Positions 17,439-26,411 are shown, numbered from the stretch's first letter. The stretch is DNA of 64,000 nucleotides from Liquorilactobacillus nagelii DSM 13675 (GCF_019444005.1 NZ_CP049305.1:12181-76180), one strand, 5' to 3'. Notes: generated by a model from the letters alone, not told the origin. A program made the numbers and translations.

Positions 17439-19061
17439 TTAATATTTAGGTTCCCACTTAAGATCAGCAACTGCTTTTTTAGCGTCTGTAGCAGTTGTTA
17501 ATTTTTCGTCAATAGCTTGTTGAGCAACACCATTGGCAACAGTCATACTGAACTTGTCTAGTTGTGAAACTGGAGGAAGAACAGCAGCACCAGGTTGTGT
17601 AGGATCAACGATACCACCCAATGAGTGAGCAGCTTTGTTGATCATGCCATCTGAAAGAATCTTAGCATTAACAGCCATAGAACCAAGACCAAGACCTGGG
17701 TAAACTAAAGCGTTATTTGCTTGACCGATATGATATGTAACACCATTGTATTCAACGGGTTCAACAGGAATACCAGTAGCAATAAGAGCCTTGCCATCAG
17801 TCCATTTCAAAAGGTCTTCAGCCTTAGCTTCAGCAAGCTTTGTAGGATTTGACAATGGGAAGATAATTGGACGTTCTGTATGAGCGGCCATTTCCTTGAT
17901 AACAGCTTCTGTAAAGGTACCAGGTTGTGTTGAAGTACCAACAAGAATAGTAGGGTGAACAGCTTTAACAACAGCTTCTAAGTTTGTTAATTTATCAGCA
18001 TTAGCAAATTCACTACGTTTTCTTGTAAATGGCTTTTGTTCTGGTGTTAAATCTTCAGTATCATCGAACAAAAGACCTTGTTTGTCGACTAGGTAGAAAT
18101 GTTTTCTAGCTTCATCTTCAGAAAGTCCTTCTTCAACCATTGCATCGAAGATTCTCTTAGTAATACCAGCACCGGCAGTACCAGCACCAAATGATAGATA
18201 AACTTGATCTGTAAGTTTTTCCTTGGAAATATTCAAAGCACCAAGAATACCAGCAAGAGTAATAATACCTGTACCTTGAATGTCATCATTGAAGGTAAGA
18301 ATATTATCTTTGTACTTATTTAAGATGTTAGCAGCATTGCTACGGCCAAAGTCTTCAAAGTGAAGATACATATCAGGGAATAAGTTTTCAGCAGTTTCAA
18401 CAAATTTGTCAACGAAGTTGTAGTACTTGTCGCCAGTAACACGTTCGTGATGATTACCCATGTATAGATCATCAGCTAATAATTCTTTTCTGTTTGTACC
18501 TACATCAAGGACAACAGGAAGAACTGATTTAGGATCAACACCAGCAGCAGCTGTGTAAACCATTAATTTACCAACAGAGATGTCAACACCTTGAACACCC
18601 CAGTCACCAATACCAAGGATACCCTCACCATCAGTAACAACGATTAACTTGATATCGCGACCAGCAGATGCATTCTTCAATGATGCTTCAATATCATCTT
18701 GATCATCGATTGATAAGAAAGCGGCATTTTGTGGATCTAAGAAGAGGTGACTGTAGTTTTCAATTGTGTCAGCGATTGTTGGATCATAAACAACTGGCAT
18801 AAATTCATTAACATGTTGACTGAATAACTTGTAGAATAAAGTAACATTTTCATTGAAAAGATCCATCAAATACATTCTCTTAGCCAAGAATGTATCCTTA
18901 TTAGAATAGTTTTCATAAGCTTGTTCGACTTGTTGATCCAAAGTTTGCACGAATGGTGGCAACAAACCTTCGATGTGATTTTCTTTTCTTTCTTCCTTAG
19001 TAAAGGCAGTACCTTTATTTAAGAAGTGATTGTTTAATAGATCTAAACCCTCATATTTCAT
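17439..19061 (-). CDS. mleA: Malolactic enzyme
   Basis: The 540-residue NAD- and Mn-dependent enzyme converts L-malate to L-lactate and CO2. It has the malic-enzyme N domain with [25 protein letters not shown] (about 257-266), the NAD-binding [10 protein letters not shown] and the C-terminal [13 protein letters not shown]. The malolactic type rather than malic enzyme is indicated by overall similarity to Oenococcus and Lactobacillus MleA/MleS, including [13 protein letters not shown] at the N-terminus. The start follows TAGGAGG. A minus-strand TATAAT lies near 19107. It forms an operon with mleP and gives acid resistance by raising pH. Confidence 0.95.
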   Translation of the reverse strand: MKYEGLDLLNNHFLNKGTAFTKEERKENHIEGLLPPFVQTLDQQVEQAYENYSNKDTFLAKRMYLMDLFNENVTLFYKLFSQHVNEFMPVVYDPTIADTIENYSHLFLDPQNAAFLSIDDQDDIEASLKNASAGRDIKLIVVTDGEGILGIGDWGVQGVDISVGKLMVYTAAAGVDPKSVLPVVLDVGTNRKELLADDLYMGNHHERVTGDKYYNFVDKFVETAENLFPDMYLHFEDFGRSNAANILNKYKDNILTFNDDIQGTGIITLAGILGALNISKEKLTDQVYLSFGAGTAGAGITKRIFDAMVEEGLSEDEARKHFYLVDKQGLLFDDTEDLTPEQKPFTRKRSEFANADKLTNLEAVVKAVHPTILVGTSTQPGTFTEAVIKEMAAHTERPIIFPLSNPTKLAEAKAEDLLKWTDGKALIATGIPVEPVEYNGVTYHIGQANNALVYPGLGLGSMAVNAKILSDGMINKAAHSLGGIVDPTQPGAAVLPPVSQLDKFSMTVANGVAQQAIDEKLTTATDAKKAVADLKWEPKY

Positions 19062-19536
19062 AAAATGATTCCTCCTAATTTAATTTTCTAACCATAATCA
19101 CATTATAATAAAAAGTATGATTTGTTATATCAATATATATAAACATAATTTTCATATGTTGAATTTATAGAAAATATTAACTTAGCATATTTTTTTTTAT
19201 ATATTGTTTTCTTAACTAACTTTTAAGGAGTATCATAGACCATAATAAAAAATATAGTCAAATATATTAACTTGGTAGATTGCAAATTTAATCCGAATTT
19301 TTTCAGGATCATCTCACTCCTTTCGGTATCATTCTACGCCATTTGATACCGAAATCATATAAATGATACTGATAAAGTAAATAATATCTTTAATGGCATT
19401 GATTATAATCAAGCTAGTTAGCTTGCGCTGTTTGCGCAAAACTCGGTCTGAAGGGCTCCTGCTGAAGGCATACTTATGATGCAAAATCATTCGGCCGACA
19501 GCCCCCGTCTGGCATGCGGGTTGCTTGCCAAATTAA
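19062..19536. other. Noncoding region with IS30 scar and inverted repeats
   Basis: It holds the mleA promoter region (to about 19140), an orphan IS30 end at 19274-19302, and an 11-bp inverted repeat TTTCGGTATCA / TGATACCGAAA with a 12-bp spacer (19319-19353). A small hairpin TTGCGC/GCGCAA lies near 19426. A GC-richer patch at 19440-19530 has unknown role. No gene is seen. Confidence 0.55.
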
Positions 19537-19577
19537 AATAACCCCCAACATCTATAATTTAAATGTTGGGGGTTATT
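19537..19577. terminator. Strong bidirectional hairpin terminator
   Basis: AATAACCCCCAACAT and its exact 15-bp complement close an 11-nt loop, with T or A runs on both sides. It lies at the end of the decayed yafQ gene. A degenerate relative is at about 20440-20478. Confidence 0.8.
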
Positions 19578-19596
19578 TGTATGCTTATATTCTTTA

Positions 19597-19953
19597 TAGT
19601 CCTCACTGTGTGTGCCAATCGCTACTAGATAAAACTGATCTAGTATTTGTGCATACACCAACAAATGATCGCCATTATGGCATCGAAATATAATTCCAGA
19701 ACTTTAAATTTTACATCTTGTCGTGGAACACGCTTTTTAAGCTGTTGTATCACTTTCTTAGGCAAATTCAGTGGGTGGCATAGAAATATTCTAGAATGCT
19801 CTTATCTGTTAAAAAACAGTCAATTATGTAATTCCAAGGAGACCGTGCCTCGGTATCGAAAGGTACCTTTCGATTAAAAATTGGCTGCCATCTGGGATTC
19901 TTCACAACTTTATATTACCGTTTAGACTGAGTGGTTGGAGCTATTTTACTCAT
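19597..19953 (-). pseudogene. Decayed YafQ/RelE-type toxin
   Basis: The gene starts ATG at 19953, overlapping the antitoxin stop by 8 bp. It reads MSKIAPTTQSKR, then a TAA stop, and later pieces such as RKVPFDTEARSPWNY and HLLVYAQILDQFYLVAIGTH in different frames. The last piece is the usual LLVY...THS end of YafQ mRNA interferases. Several stops and frame changes make it non-functional. Confidence 0.6.
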
Positions 19954-20224
19954 TTAACAACTGCTCCAAGTCTTGCTTATTGGTCGCGCTCTTTAACTCT
20001 GTAGTCCCTGCAAGGTCGTCTGCCACCTCAGTTAATGACCTGGCAACCTGATTGTTTGGGAAACCATAATATTATGGTTTCCCATTGTTAGCCACGGTTG
20101 TCACAACTACCCGCATGAATTCGGACATAGTTAACCCATGTTGAGCCAGTTGTTCCTGGGCCTTTTTCTTAATTGCTGGGTCGATTCTAGTGTTAATTCT
20201 GGAACTAGTTGCTGTGTTAGTCAT
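19946..20224 (-). pseudogene. DinJ/RelB-type antitoxin broken by a stop codon
   Basis: The frame reads SSRINTRIDPAIKKKAQEQL (ribbon-helix-helix) and SEFMRVVVTTVANNGKP, then TAA. It continues in the same frame with NQVARSLTEVADDLAG to LEQLLNE, 93 codons in all, the family length. The nonsense codon lies in a perfect palindrome. Only a 50-residue DNA-binding half could be made. Confidence 0.75.
20058..20083. repeat. Perfect 26-bp palindrome inside the antitoxin gene
   Basis: GGGAAACCATAAT is followed directly by its exact complement. The stop codon that ends the antitoxin is in its centre. No T run follows. Confidence 0.7.
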
Positions 20225-20289
20225 TATCATCAGTCCTTTTTTTAAAACTGTACGCCATTTGTCACACAAAGTAAAAAAGGAGTGTTCTT

Positions 20290-20397
20290 ATGCAACAAAT
20301 TGTTCTACCAATCAAAGATTCGAATGTTCTCAAAGAGGTTCAAGATGCCTTACTAGATAGCTTCAAAGCTGGTTGTCGTAACTATAGATTTTTATAA
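20290..20397 (+). pseudogene. Tyrosine recombinase (integrase), N-terminal stump
   Basis: A 35-codon frame starts MQQIVLPIKDSNVLKEVQDA with AAAAAGGAG upstream and stops after CRNYRFL. It resembles the first residues of plasmid XerC/D-like integrases of lactobacilli. The catalytic domain is missing; the following 370 bases do not continue it. Confidence 0.55.
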
Positions 20398-20712
20398 GTA
20401 ATCATAATTACCAATAACCCTTCAAAAACATCACAAAAATGACCTCTAATATCTATAAGTTAGATGTTGTAGGCTATTTTACAAGTATTGTAATTATCAG
20501 TCAGTATTTGTAGATGGAAAATTAAGATTTAATCATTATCTTTTGATTTATTCACTTTAAGAGAGAATATAAAATAATTCATTTGGCAGTTATAGTTAGT
20601 TGTTCTAAGTCGACTTTAAAATTCGTCTATGAGTGTTTTAGAGGAGTTACATTCATTGCCATTACTAAAAGGGCAGCAAACTCAAATTCACAGTTTTTAA
20701 AGCCTTATTTAA
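20398..20712. other. Intergenic region, no gene seen
   Basis: A weak hairpin at about 20440-20478 resembles the terminator at 19537-19577 in degenerate form. Nothing else can be supported before the antitoxin promoter. Confidence 0.5.
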
Positions 20713-20741
20713 TTGAATTGGTACTCAAAAGTTAGTATAAT
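20713..20741 (+). promoter_or_regulatory. Promoter of the RelB/epsilon/zeta-like operon
   Basis: TTGAAT (20713-20718) and TATAAT (20736-20741) are separated by 17 bp. The first gene starts 31 bp downstream. Confidence 0.75.
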
Positions 20742-20772
20742 GTGAGTAGTAAATGAAAGAGGCGAGACAATC

Positions 20773-21054
20773 ATGGCAGTTAAGGAAAAGAAACGGGTAC
20801 AAGTCCAGATTGACAAAGACTTGGCCGATAATACCGAAGCCGTTTTAAGTGAGTTGGGTCTAAACCAAACCACAGCGATTAACATGTTTTACAAGCGGAT
20901 TGTGGCAGACGGAGCATTACCGTTTACACCAGCCTTAAGTGAAGCAGAAAAAGCTAATTTAGGCTTTTTAAAGGCTACCAAAGATACGCCAGTAATAGAG
21001 TTCAAAGACACTAAAGAAGTCACTGATTGGGTCAATGATCCGGAACAGGACTAG
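20773..21054 (+). CDS. RelB/DinJ-family antitoxin
   Basis: The 93-residue protein has an N-terminal ribbon-helix-helix (KRVQVQIDKDLADNTEAVLS, then LGLNQTTAINMFYKRIV) and an acidic C-terminal tail (EVTDWVNDPEQD), the usual RelB/DinJ design: DNA-binding plus toxin-neutralising part. No RelE-like toxin follows; the next genes are epsilon- and zeta-like. It may repress the three-gene operon. Confidence 0.85.
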   Translation: MAVKEKKRVQVQIDKDLADNTEAVLSELGLNQTTAINMFYKRIVADGALPFTPALSEAEKANLGFLKATKDTPVIEFKDTKEVTDWVNDPEQD

Positions 21055-21100
21055 TTGTTTATCAGATTAAATAAATTAATAACTAGGGAGTATGATTAAC

Positions 21101-21286
21101 ATGAAAGATACAATCACAATTAACGACTTTTTAGAAACCGCAAAAGAAACGGATTTAAAAGATTTACTCGATAAGTCATTACATGATCCAGACCCGGAAA
21201 AGCGCAAGGTATATGACGCTTTATATACCTACCTTTTAGATAAAAGGCAAGATGAGGTTATTAAGCGAAAGGATTTTGTCCGTTGA
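21101..21286 (+). CDS. Small acidic protein, epsilon-antitoxin-like by position
   Basis: The 61-residue helical protein (TITINDFLETAKETDLKDLL, then KRKVYDALYTYLLDKRQDEV) lies directly before and overlaps (4 bp) the zeta-type kinase gene, as epsilon antitoxins do. Sequence identity to classical epsilon is not obvious. The ATG at 21101 is preferred because AGGGAG lies 10 bp before it; the ATG at 21092 is too close. Confidence 0.6.
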   Translation: MKDTITINDFLETAKETDLKDLLDKSLHDPDPEKRKVYDALYTYLLDKRQDEVIKRKDFVR

Positions 21287-21963
21287 TAAACAAACCCCAA
21301 TATATTATTGTTGCCGGTATTAACGGAGCAGGAAAGAGTACTCTTTACGATACGTTACCCATATTGTTTGATAAAACAAAACGGATTAACGCTGATGAAA
21401 TTTTAAGACAAATGGGTGGCGATTGGCATAAAGACAGTGACAACTTAAAAGCCATGCGAGAGGAAATAAAGCAACTACACTATTCCTTAGATAACCGCCA
21501 AAGTATTCACGTAGAAACGACACTTGCAGGCAGAGGTAAAGCTCAACTAAATTTGATTGATAAAGCTCACGAAAATGGCTTTGAAGTGACTTTATTGTAT
21601 GTTGCCTTGCGAGATGAAAATTTAGCCATCAAGAGAGTAAAAGAACGGGTACAAAAGGGTGGACATGGTGTACCAGCAGAGACTATCAAAAAACGTTATC
21701 GGCAATCGAATCATAACTTGCCAGAAGTGGCTTTTAAAGTTGATAAGGTAATGATCTATGATAACAGTGAAAAATTTACTCCTGTTTATGTAAGAGAAAA
21801 AGAACAAATAATTAAGAATAATTTGAGCCATTTTCCTTGGATAAATCAAAATATTACTTGTTCAGAAAATGTGCAAAAGCAGTTAAAGAATTTTGCAGAT
21901 CAGAACCCAGAAGTTAAACCTAAAAATGATCCAGAAAATAAAAACGATCGGCCTAGTTATTAG
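21283..21963 (+). CDS. Zeta-type toxin (UDP-GlcNAc kinase family)
   Basis: The 226-residue P-loop kinase has the Walker A GINGAGKST at residues 12-20, INADEIL, and HVETTLAGRGK, the zeta/PezT arrangement. Zeta toxins phosphorylate UDP-N-acetylglucosamine and block wall synthesis if the antitoxin is lost. The TTG start overlaps the upstream stop (TTGA), so translation is coupled. Its last codons overlap the end of the convergent gene at 21953 and contain the shared terminator stem. Confidence 0.88.
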   Translation: MINKPQYIIVAGINGAGKSTLYDTLPILFDKTKRINADEILRQMGGDWHKDSDNLKAMREEIKQLHYSLDNRQSIHVETTLAGRGKAQLNLIDKAHENGFEVTLLYVALRDENLAIKRVKERVQKGGHGVPAETIKKRYRQSNHNLPEVAFKVDKVMIYDNSEKFTPVYVREKEQIIKNNLSHFPWINQNITCSENVQKQLKNFADQNPEVKPKNDPENKNDRPSY

Positions 21964-21977
21964 GTTGATCGTTTTTT
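21941..21977. terminator. Terminator shared by convergent genes, inside coding ends
   Basis: AAAACGATC / GATCGTTTT form a stem with T and A runs on both sides. It overlaps the last codons of the zeta gene and of the minus-strand gene. Confidence 0.75.
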
Positions 21978-22231
21978 AGTTTATCCGGTTTATGTTCATT
22001 AACATAATCAGCAAATATTTTTAAAAGTTCCTCGGTTTGTTCAACTGATAAATTATCGGCCTGAAAGTATTTTTCTAATAAAGCGCCCTTTTGAATTAAA
22101 CGTCGAGAACGGGCTTTACGAGCTTGACGTTTGTTATAGTATTTTGATTGACGAAGTTGAAAATCTTCTCGCTCTATTTTCTGTTTTAATCTTGCTTGTT
22201 GTTCAACTAGCTTTTCATATTGATTAGCCAT
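21953..22231 (-). CDS. Basic coiled-coil protein, mobilisation accessory candidate
   Basis: The 92-residue protein is highly basic and helical (ANQYEKLVEQQARLKQKIER, then RQARKARSRRLIQKGALLEK). I do not recognise a named family with certainty. It is the second gene of a pair divergent from the MobA/MobL relaxase, where MobC-like relaxosome proteins commonly sit. The short acidic C-terminus overlaps the zeta gene end. Confidence 0.6.
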   Translation of the reverse strand: MANQYEKLVEQQARLKQKIEREDFQLRQSKYYNKRQARKARSRRLIQKGALLEKYFQADNLSVEQTEELLKIFADYVNEHKPDKLKNDQPNN

Positions 22232-22247
22232 AACACAACCCCATTAT

Positions 22248-22463
22248 TTATAACTGATTATGTGCTTGATTTTCTTTTAAAAACTCGGCCACTTTTTTGG
22301 ATAAAGACTTGATATTATCATTAGACAAATCAGCATAATCTAAATTTGCTTGACTGATAATCTGTTTACCCAGCCTTTGTTCAATCTTATTTTTTTCGTC
22401 CTTGATTTTCTGATTAAGGGCTTTTAATTTAGCTTCTTGTTTTTGAATTGATGTTTGAGCCAT
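22248..22463 (-). CDS. Small coiled-coil protein, mobilisation accessory candidate
   Basis: The 71-residue protein starts MAQTSIQKQEAKLKALNQKI, a long basic amphipathic helix of the kind seen in DUF3847/MobC-like proteins, and ends with a helix containing LSNDNIKSLSKKVAEFL. It is preceded by GGAGG and divergent from the relaxase, with the candidate oriT between. The function is inferred from position only. Confidence 0.6.
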   Translation of the reverse strand: MAQTSIQKQEAKLKALNQKIKDEKNKIEQRLGKQIISQANLDYADLSNDNIKSLSKKVAEFLKENQAHNQL

Positions 22464-22594
22464 AAGATAACCTCCAAGTTCAATTAAATATAATTATTGT
22501 TTATAATATCATAATTCCATTATATGGTCAATAAAAAAAGTTGAAAAAGTAAAGCTACAATAGTACACTAAATGTAATAAAAAGGGATCAGCAG

Positions 22595-22700
22595 ACCGAA
22601 TGAAATGAGGTCAATGTGCACTTACACATAGAATGAATTCTATGTTGTACTAACCCCAAAATCCTGTATTAGAAGTCGCCGATGGCGACAACAAAGTCAA
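22595..22700 (+). other. Candidate origin of transfer (oriT)
   Basis: A 9-bp inverted repeat ACATAGAAT/ATTCTATGT (22626-22645) is followed by TGTACTAACCCC, and a second hairpin GTCGCC/GGCGAC lies near 22675-22689. The location directly upstream of the relaxase is where MobQ-type oriT sites lie. No exact match to a known nick site could be made by eye. Confidence 0.5.
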
Positions 22701-22732
22701 GCCCATAGAATCAAAGTAAAGAGGTGACTAAC

Positions 22733-24793
22733 ATGGCAATATTTCATATGAGTTTTAGTAATATTAGTGCTGGTAAAGGACGCAGTGCCATTGCCAGTGC
22801 CGCTTATCGAAGTGGTGAAAAATTATTTGATAATCAAGAAGGTCGCCGATATTTCTATGCCCGATCGGTAATTCCAGAAAGCTTTATTTTGACCCCAAAA
22901 AATGCACCAGCATGGGCCAGTGATCGAGAAAAATTATGGAATGAAGTAGAAAGAAAAGATCGGCGAGCAAATTCTCGGTATGCAAAAGAATTTAACGTGG
23001 CTTTGCCAGTTGAATTAAGTGAATCCGAACAGAAAGAATTACTGACAAAATATGTGCAAGAAAATTTTGTCGATCAAGGTATGGTAGCTGACGTAGCAAT
23101 TCATCGCGATCACCCAGACAATCCGCATGCACATGTGATGTTAACCAATCGCCCATTTAACCCCGATGGTAGTTGGGGATTAAAAGCAAAGACGCAGTAC
23201 ATTAAAGATGAAAATGGCAAGCAACTTTTAACCAAAAGCGGGTTTCCAAAACAAAGAAAAATTTGGTTGGTTGATTGGGATAAAAAGGAAAAAATTAATG
23301 AGTGGCGAAAAAATTGGGCGTTGAGTGTTAATCAGTTCTTAGCACAAAAAAATATTCCGGATCGGATTAGTGAAAAATCGTTTGTCGATCAAGGGATTCA
23401 AGAGACACCTACCCAACACGAAGGCATTAACAGCCAAAGAAAAAATCGAAAAGCATTTAATCAACAAGTTAGAGCGCAAAGAAACGCTCAAGCTAAATAT
23501 CATAATCTTGACGAAAAGATAAGAAATCATGAACATTTTGACGCGTTAACTGACGAGCTATTGTTCTCTGAAAAACACACAATTAGTCATCTAAGTCAGC
23601 AATTGAAAACCTATGTCGATTTAGAACATTTAGATGATAAACAGCGCATGCTGTTTAATTGGAAAAACAGCTTATTAATCAAACATGCCATTGGTGAAGA
23701 TATAACCAAGCAACTGCTGACTATTGACCAGCAAACGACATCACTAGAACAAGCTAATCAGTTGTTAAATAAAGTGGTGGAACGAGCAACGAAAAAGCTT
23801 TATCCGGAACTTAATTTTGAACAGACAACCGCAGCTGAACGACGGGAACTGATTAAAGAAACTAATAGTGAACAAACGATTTTCAAAGGTAGCGAATTGG
23901 CAGAACGGTTAGCGGATATTCGAAACGACTTATTAACCCAGCAATTATTGACGTTTACCAAGCGGCCATATACCAGCTGGCAGTTAGTTAATCAGCAAGC
24001 CCAAACAATTGAGAAGCAATTAACCACGGTACTAGCCAAACATGGTCACCAGTTAGACGATTTGAAGCATACTGATCGGGGCATGCTAGCCGCTTATCAA
24101 CCTAACGAACTCGAATTCATTTCTAAAGCGGTCAAAGATTTACGGGTCATGCGGGAAGTTAAAGCCGTGGTGCAAACCCAATACGACAGCATTCTAACGA
24201 CTGCTTTTCCGGACAGTGACCTCGATAAGCTAGAGACGATTGACAAGGAGCAAATCTATACCGCTGTGGTTTACTATGATCCAGAATTAAAGCCATTAAG
24301 CGCCAATGATCTTAGTCAATTGCAACAGCAGCCACCGGTCGTCTTTACTAGTCAGCAACACCAAGCTGGTTTGAATTACCTGTTAGGTAAAATGGAATTA
24401 AAAGATATTCAGAACCACCGATTACAACGGGTCTTAAAACATGATGGCACTCGGCAACTGTTTATCGGCGAATGTGGCCAAGATCCTAAGTTGGATCACA
24501 AACAAATTGAAATGGTGCAAACCCGTTTGAAACAACAGACAACGCGGTTTGATCAATATAGGCAGGCTCAAGTTAAAGACTATCGGGCCATTAATTACCA
24601 CCCAACTAGCCCGAAAAACTACCTGACTAATATTTTGGACGAAGCCTTAATAACCATTTTATATGCGAAGAACACGGACTATCTAAGAAAGCAGCAACTA
24701 CGTGGCTTAAAAGAGACCGAGTGGGCAATGACGAAAAAGCAGCGGCAACATCAAACTCGAAACCGGCATGAAGATGGGGGCATGCACTTGTAA
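22733..24793 (+). CDS. mobA: MobA/MobL-family relaxase
   Basis: The 686-residue relaxase nicks oriT and leads the strand during mobilisation. The N-terminal domain (to about residue 230) starts [20 protein letters not shown] and carries AAYRSGE and the metal-binding histidine motif [13 protein letters not shown] (His124 onward). The long helical C-terminus resembles that of plasmid MobA/MobL proteins. ATG 22733 with AAGAGGTG is preferred to the GTG at 22724. No type IV secretion genes are in the plasmid, so it is mobilisable, not self-transmissible. Confidence 0.92.
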   Translation: MAIFHMSFSNISAGKGRSAIASAAYRSGEKLFDNQEGRRYFYARSVIPESFILTPKNAPAWASDREKLWNEVERKDRRANSRYAKEFNVALPVELSESEQKELLTKYVQENFVDQGMVADVAIHRDHPDNPHAHVMLTNRPFNPDGSWGLKAKTQYIKDENGKQLLTKSGFPKQRKIWLVDWDKKEKINEWRKNWALSVNQFLAQKNIPDRISEKSFVDQGIQETPTQHEGINSQRKNRKAFNQQVRAQRNAQAKYHNLDEKIRNHEHFDALTDELLFSEKHTISHLSQQLKTYVDLEHLDDKQRMLFNWKNSLLIKHAIGEDITKQLLTIDQQTTSLEQANQLLNKVVERATKKLYPELNFEQTTAAERRELIKETNSEQTIFKGSELAERLADIRNDLLTQQLLTFTKRPYTSWQLVNQQAQTIEKQLTTVLAKHGHQLDDLKHTDRGMLAAYQPNELEFISKAVKDLRVMREVKAVVQTQYDSILTTAFPDSDLDKLETIDKEQIYTAVVYYDPELKPLSANDLSQLQQQPPVVFTSQQHQAGLNYLLGKMELKDIQNHRLQRVLKHDGTRQLFIGECGQDPKLDHKQIEMVQTRLKQQTTRFDQYRQAQVKDYRAINYHPTSPKNYLTNILDEALITILYAKNTDYLRKQQLRGLKETEWAMTKKQRQHQTRNRHEDGGMHL

Positions 24794-24796
24794 TCT

Positions 24797-24973
24797 AAAT
24801 GTAAAATTAAAAGCGCCTATAAGTATTTAAAAGAAATTACTGAAAATGGGGCTTATTATCAAGTGGCTTGGCAAAAATTAGCCGATGGCTACGTTGCCCT
24901 TTATGGCACGACCCCGATTCAAATAAGATCATTGCCAACATTGAATGATATTTTTGAAGATGAGGAGGGGTAA
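24797..24973 (+). CDS. Short conserved-looking frame after the relaxase, no start codon
   Basis: The frame reads KCKIKSAYKYLKEITENGAY, YQVAWQKLADGYVALYGTTP and NDIFEDEEG and ends 3 bp before ardC. It is in the same frame as the relaxase, separated only by the relaxase TAA. No ATG, GTG or TTG lies at its beginning. Either it is a small gene whose start was mutated, or it is the lost end of a longer protein. Confidence 0.5.
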   Translation, partial: KCKIKSAYKYLKEITENGAYYQVAWQKLADGYVALYGTTPIQIRSLPTLNDIFEDEEG

Positions 24974-24976
24974 CTT

Positions 24977-26101
24977 ATGCCAAATAAAGCAGATGTTAAG
25001 GCTTGGAAAGCACAATTAGTCGCCCAAGCCGAACAACAAATCCTAAAATTAACCGATAGTGACCGATTTAAACAGTATCTCAATACCCTGGCTAAATTTC
25101 ATCATTATAGCGCCAGAAACATTGATTTGATTTATGCGCAAAATCCGCAAGCTACTCAAGTCGCGGGCTTTAAGCAATGGCAGACGGCTTTTAACCGCAC
25201 CGTCAAACGAGGCGCAAAAGCGATTCGGATTGCGGCCCCGATTATTAAGAAGTTAACACCAGCCGAGAAAAAGCGTCTTGATACCACCGATGAACGCGCC
25301 ATTGTCGGTTACCGTTATCTACCCGTCTTTGACGTGTCACAAACTAGCGGTGAGCCAGTGTTAAGTGCCAAGGATTTTGTCAAAGAAAATTTAGCCGATC
25401 ATCAGAATGTGACAAGCTTATATAATGCGTTCAAAGATTATTTAAACCAGCAAACCGACCTTAAAGTCAGCGAAGTGCCTTTAGCGACGCTAAATGGGGC
25501 TAAGGGGTATTTTCAACCCAGCACTAATGAAATCGTCATTGGTGGCGATGAGCCCGACAATGCTTTGAAACTAAAGACGTTATATCACGAATATGCGCAT
25601 AGCCAGCTACACGGATTAAAATCAGCCTTTAAAGATCGGCCACGAGCTTATCAGGAAACCCAAGCCGAAGCGGTTGCATATGTTGCCATGCAAAATATTG
25701 GGGTTGATACGGGCAATTACTCCCTCGGTTATGTAGCTACCTGGGCCAAAGATAAAGCTGTGATCCATAGTGCTTTAAGTGAGATCCAGCAAGTGAGCAA
25801 CAAAGTGATTGAGCTTAGCGACGGGTTAACCAAACAATTAGGCTTACAAGAAGCCCAAAAAGAGCCTGAGCATGATCTAAAAAAGTTATCAGCCCATGAT
25901 CTTAATAAGTCCTACCAAAGCTTGCAGCAACAAGTTCAGCAAGCAAGGAACCCACAACAAAAATCAGAACTAAAAAATAAACTAAATGATATACACCATG
26001 AAATCAGTAATCGAACACAAAAACAGCTACAAGCATTTGCTGAAGAAAATCCAGAAATTAAACAACCAGATTCTGAACCCGATCAAAGCCTAAAACGTTA
26101 G
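24977..26101 (+). CDS. ardC: ArdC-like antirestriction protein
   Basis: The 374-residue protein combines an ArdC N-terminal ssDNA-binding domain (KFHHYSARNIDLIYAQNPQA, then KRGAKAIRIAAP) with a zinc-metallopeptidase-like domain carrying YHEYAHSQLHG (His204 and His208) and ETQAEAVAY as the distal Glu. Such proteins protect incoming single-stranded plasmid DNA from host restriction and are often transferred with relaxases. The GAGGAGGGG site supports the ATG. The C-terminus is a charged tail (ENPEIKQPDSEPDQ). Confidence 0.88.
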   Translation: MPNKADVKAWKAQLVAQAEQQILKLTDSDRFKQYLNTLAKFHHYSARNIDLIYAQNPQATQVAGFKQWQTAFNRTVKRGAKAIRIAAPIIKKLTPAEKKRLDTTDERAIVGYRYLPVFDVSQTSGEPVLSAKDFVKENLADHQNVTSLYNAFKDYLNQQTDLKVSEVPLATLNGAKGYFQPSTNEIVIGGDEPDNALKLKTLYHEYAHSQLHGLKSAFKDRPRAYQETQAEAVAYVAMQNIGVDTGNYSLGYVATWAKDKAVIHSALSEIQQVSNKVIELSDGLTKQLGLQEAQKEPEHDLKKLSAHDLNKSYQSLQQQVQQARNPQQKSELKNKLNDIHHEISNRTQKQLQAFAEENPEIKQPDSEPDQSLKR

Positions 26102-26133
26102 CCAGTTTTTAAGGGACATGCTATAATGTAATA

Positions 26134-26258
26134 AGAAAGGGAAGCCCTGCGCTAACAAGACTTCCCATGCAAGCCGCTTCAAAGGCGGTGGCATTAGTTA
26201 ACTAAACGATACTGTCGTCCCGTAACTCGCCAAAGTTATGATCGGGGCGGCTTTTTTA
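26134..26258 (+). ncRNA. Antisense RNA (type I antitoxin candidate), copy B
   Basis: TATAAT at 26122-26127 precedes the GGAAGCC/GACTTCC and GCCGC..GGCGG hairpins and a terminator (CGTCCCGTAACTC region to CGGGGCGGCTTTTTT). Compared with copy C the terminator arms covary while the shape is kept. Confidence 0.65.
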
Positions 26259-26345
26259 TTTGTGGTGCTTGTCGATATAGCTGAGTAGCGCAATTAAAAA
26301 CGTGCCAAACAGCAACATCAACGAGAGTGTCTGGAAGACGCTCAT
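26256..26345 (-). CDS. Putative holin-like toxin (type I TA), copy B
   Basis: The 29-residue peptide reads MSVFQTLSLMLLFGTFLIAL plus LSYIDKHHK: one membrane span and a charged tail. It is identical in protein to copy C. AGGAAGG precedes the ATG. Homology to copy C stops near 26411, before the place where copy C has its toxin TATAAT, so this copy may have no promoter. Confidence 0.7.
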   Translation of the reverse strand: MSVFQTLSLMLLFGTFLIALLSYIDKHHK

Positions 26346-26411
26346 TGACTGTGAAACCTTCCTGAAGATTATTCCATGTTCCCATGGGCCTCACCTCGCA
26401 AGGGAAAAGAC

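Noticed and set aside
19647..19877. 76-codon plus-strand frame
   Set aside because: It is antisense to the decayed YafQ-type toxin gene; no ribosome binding site.
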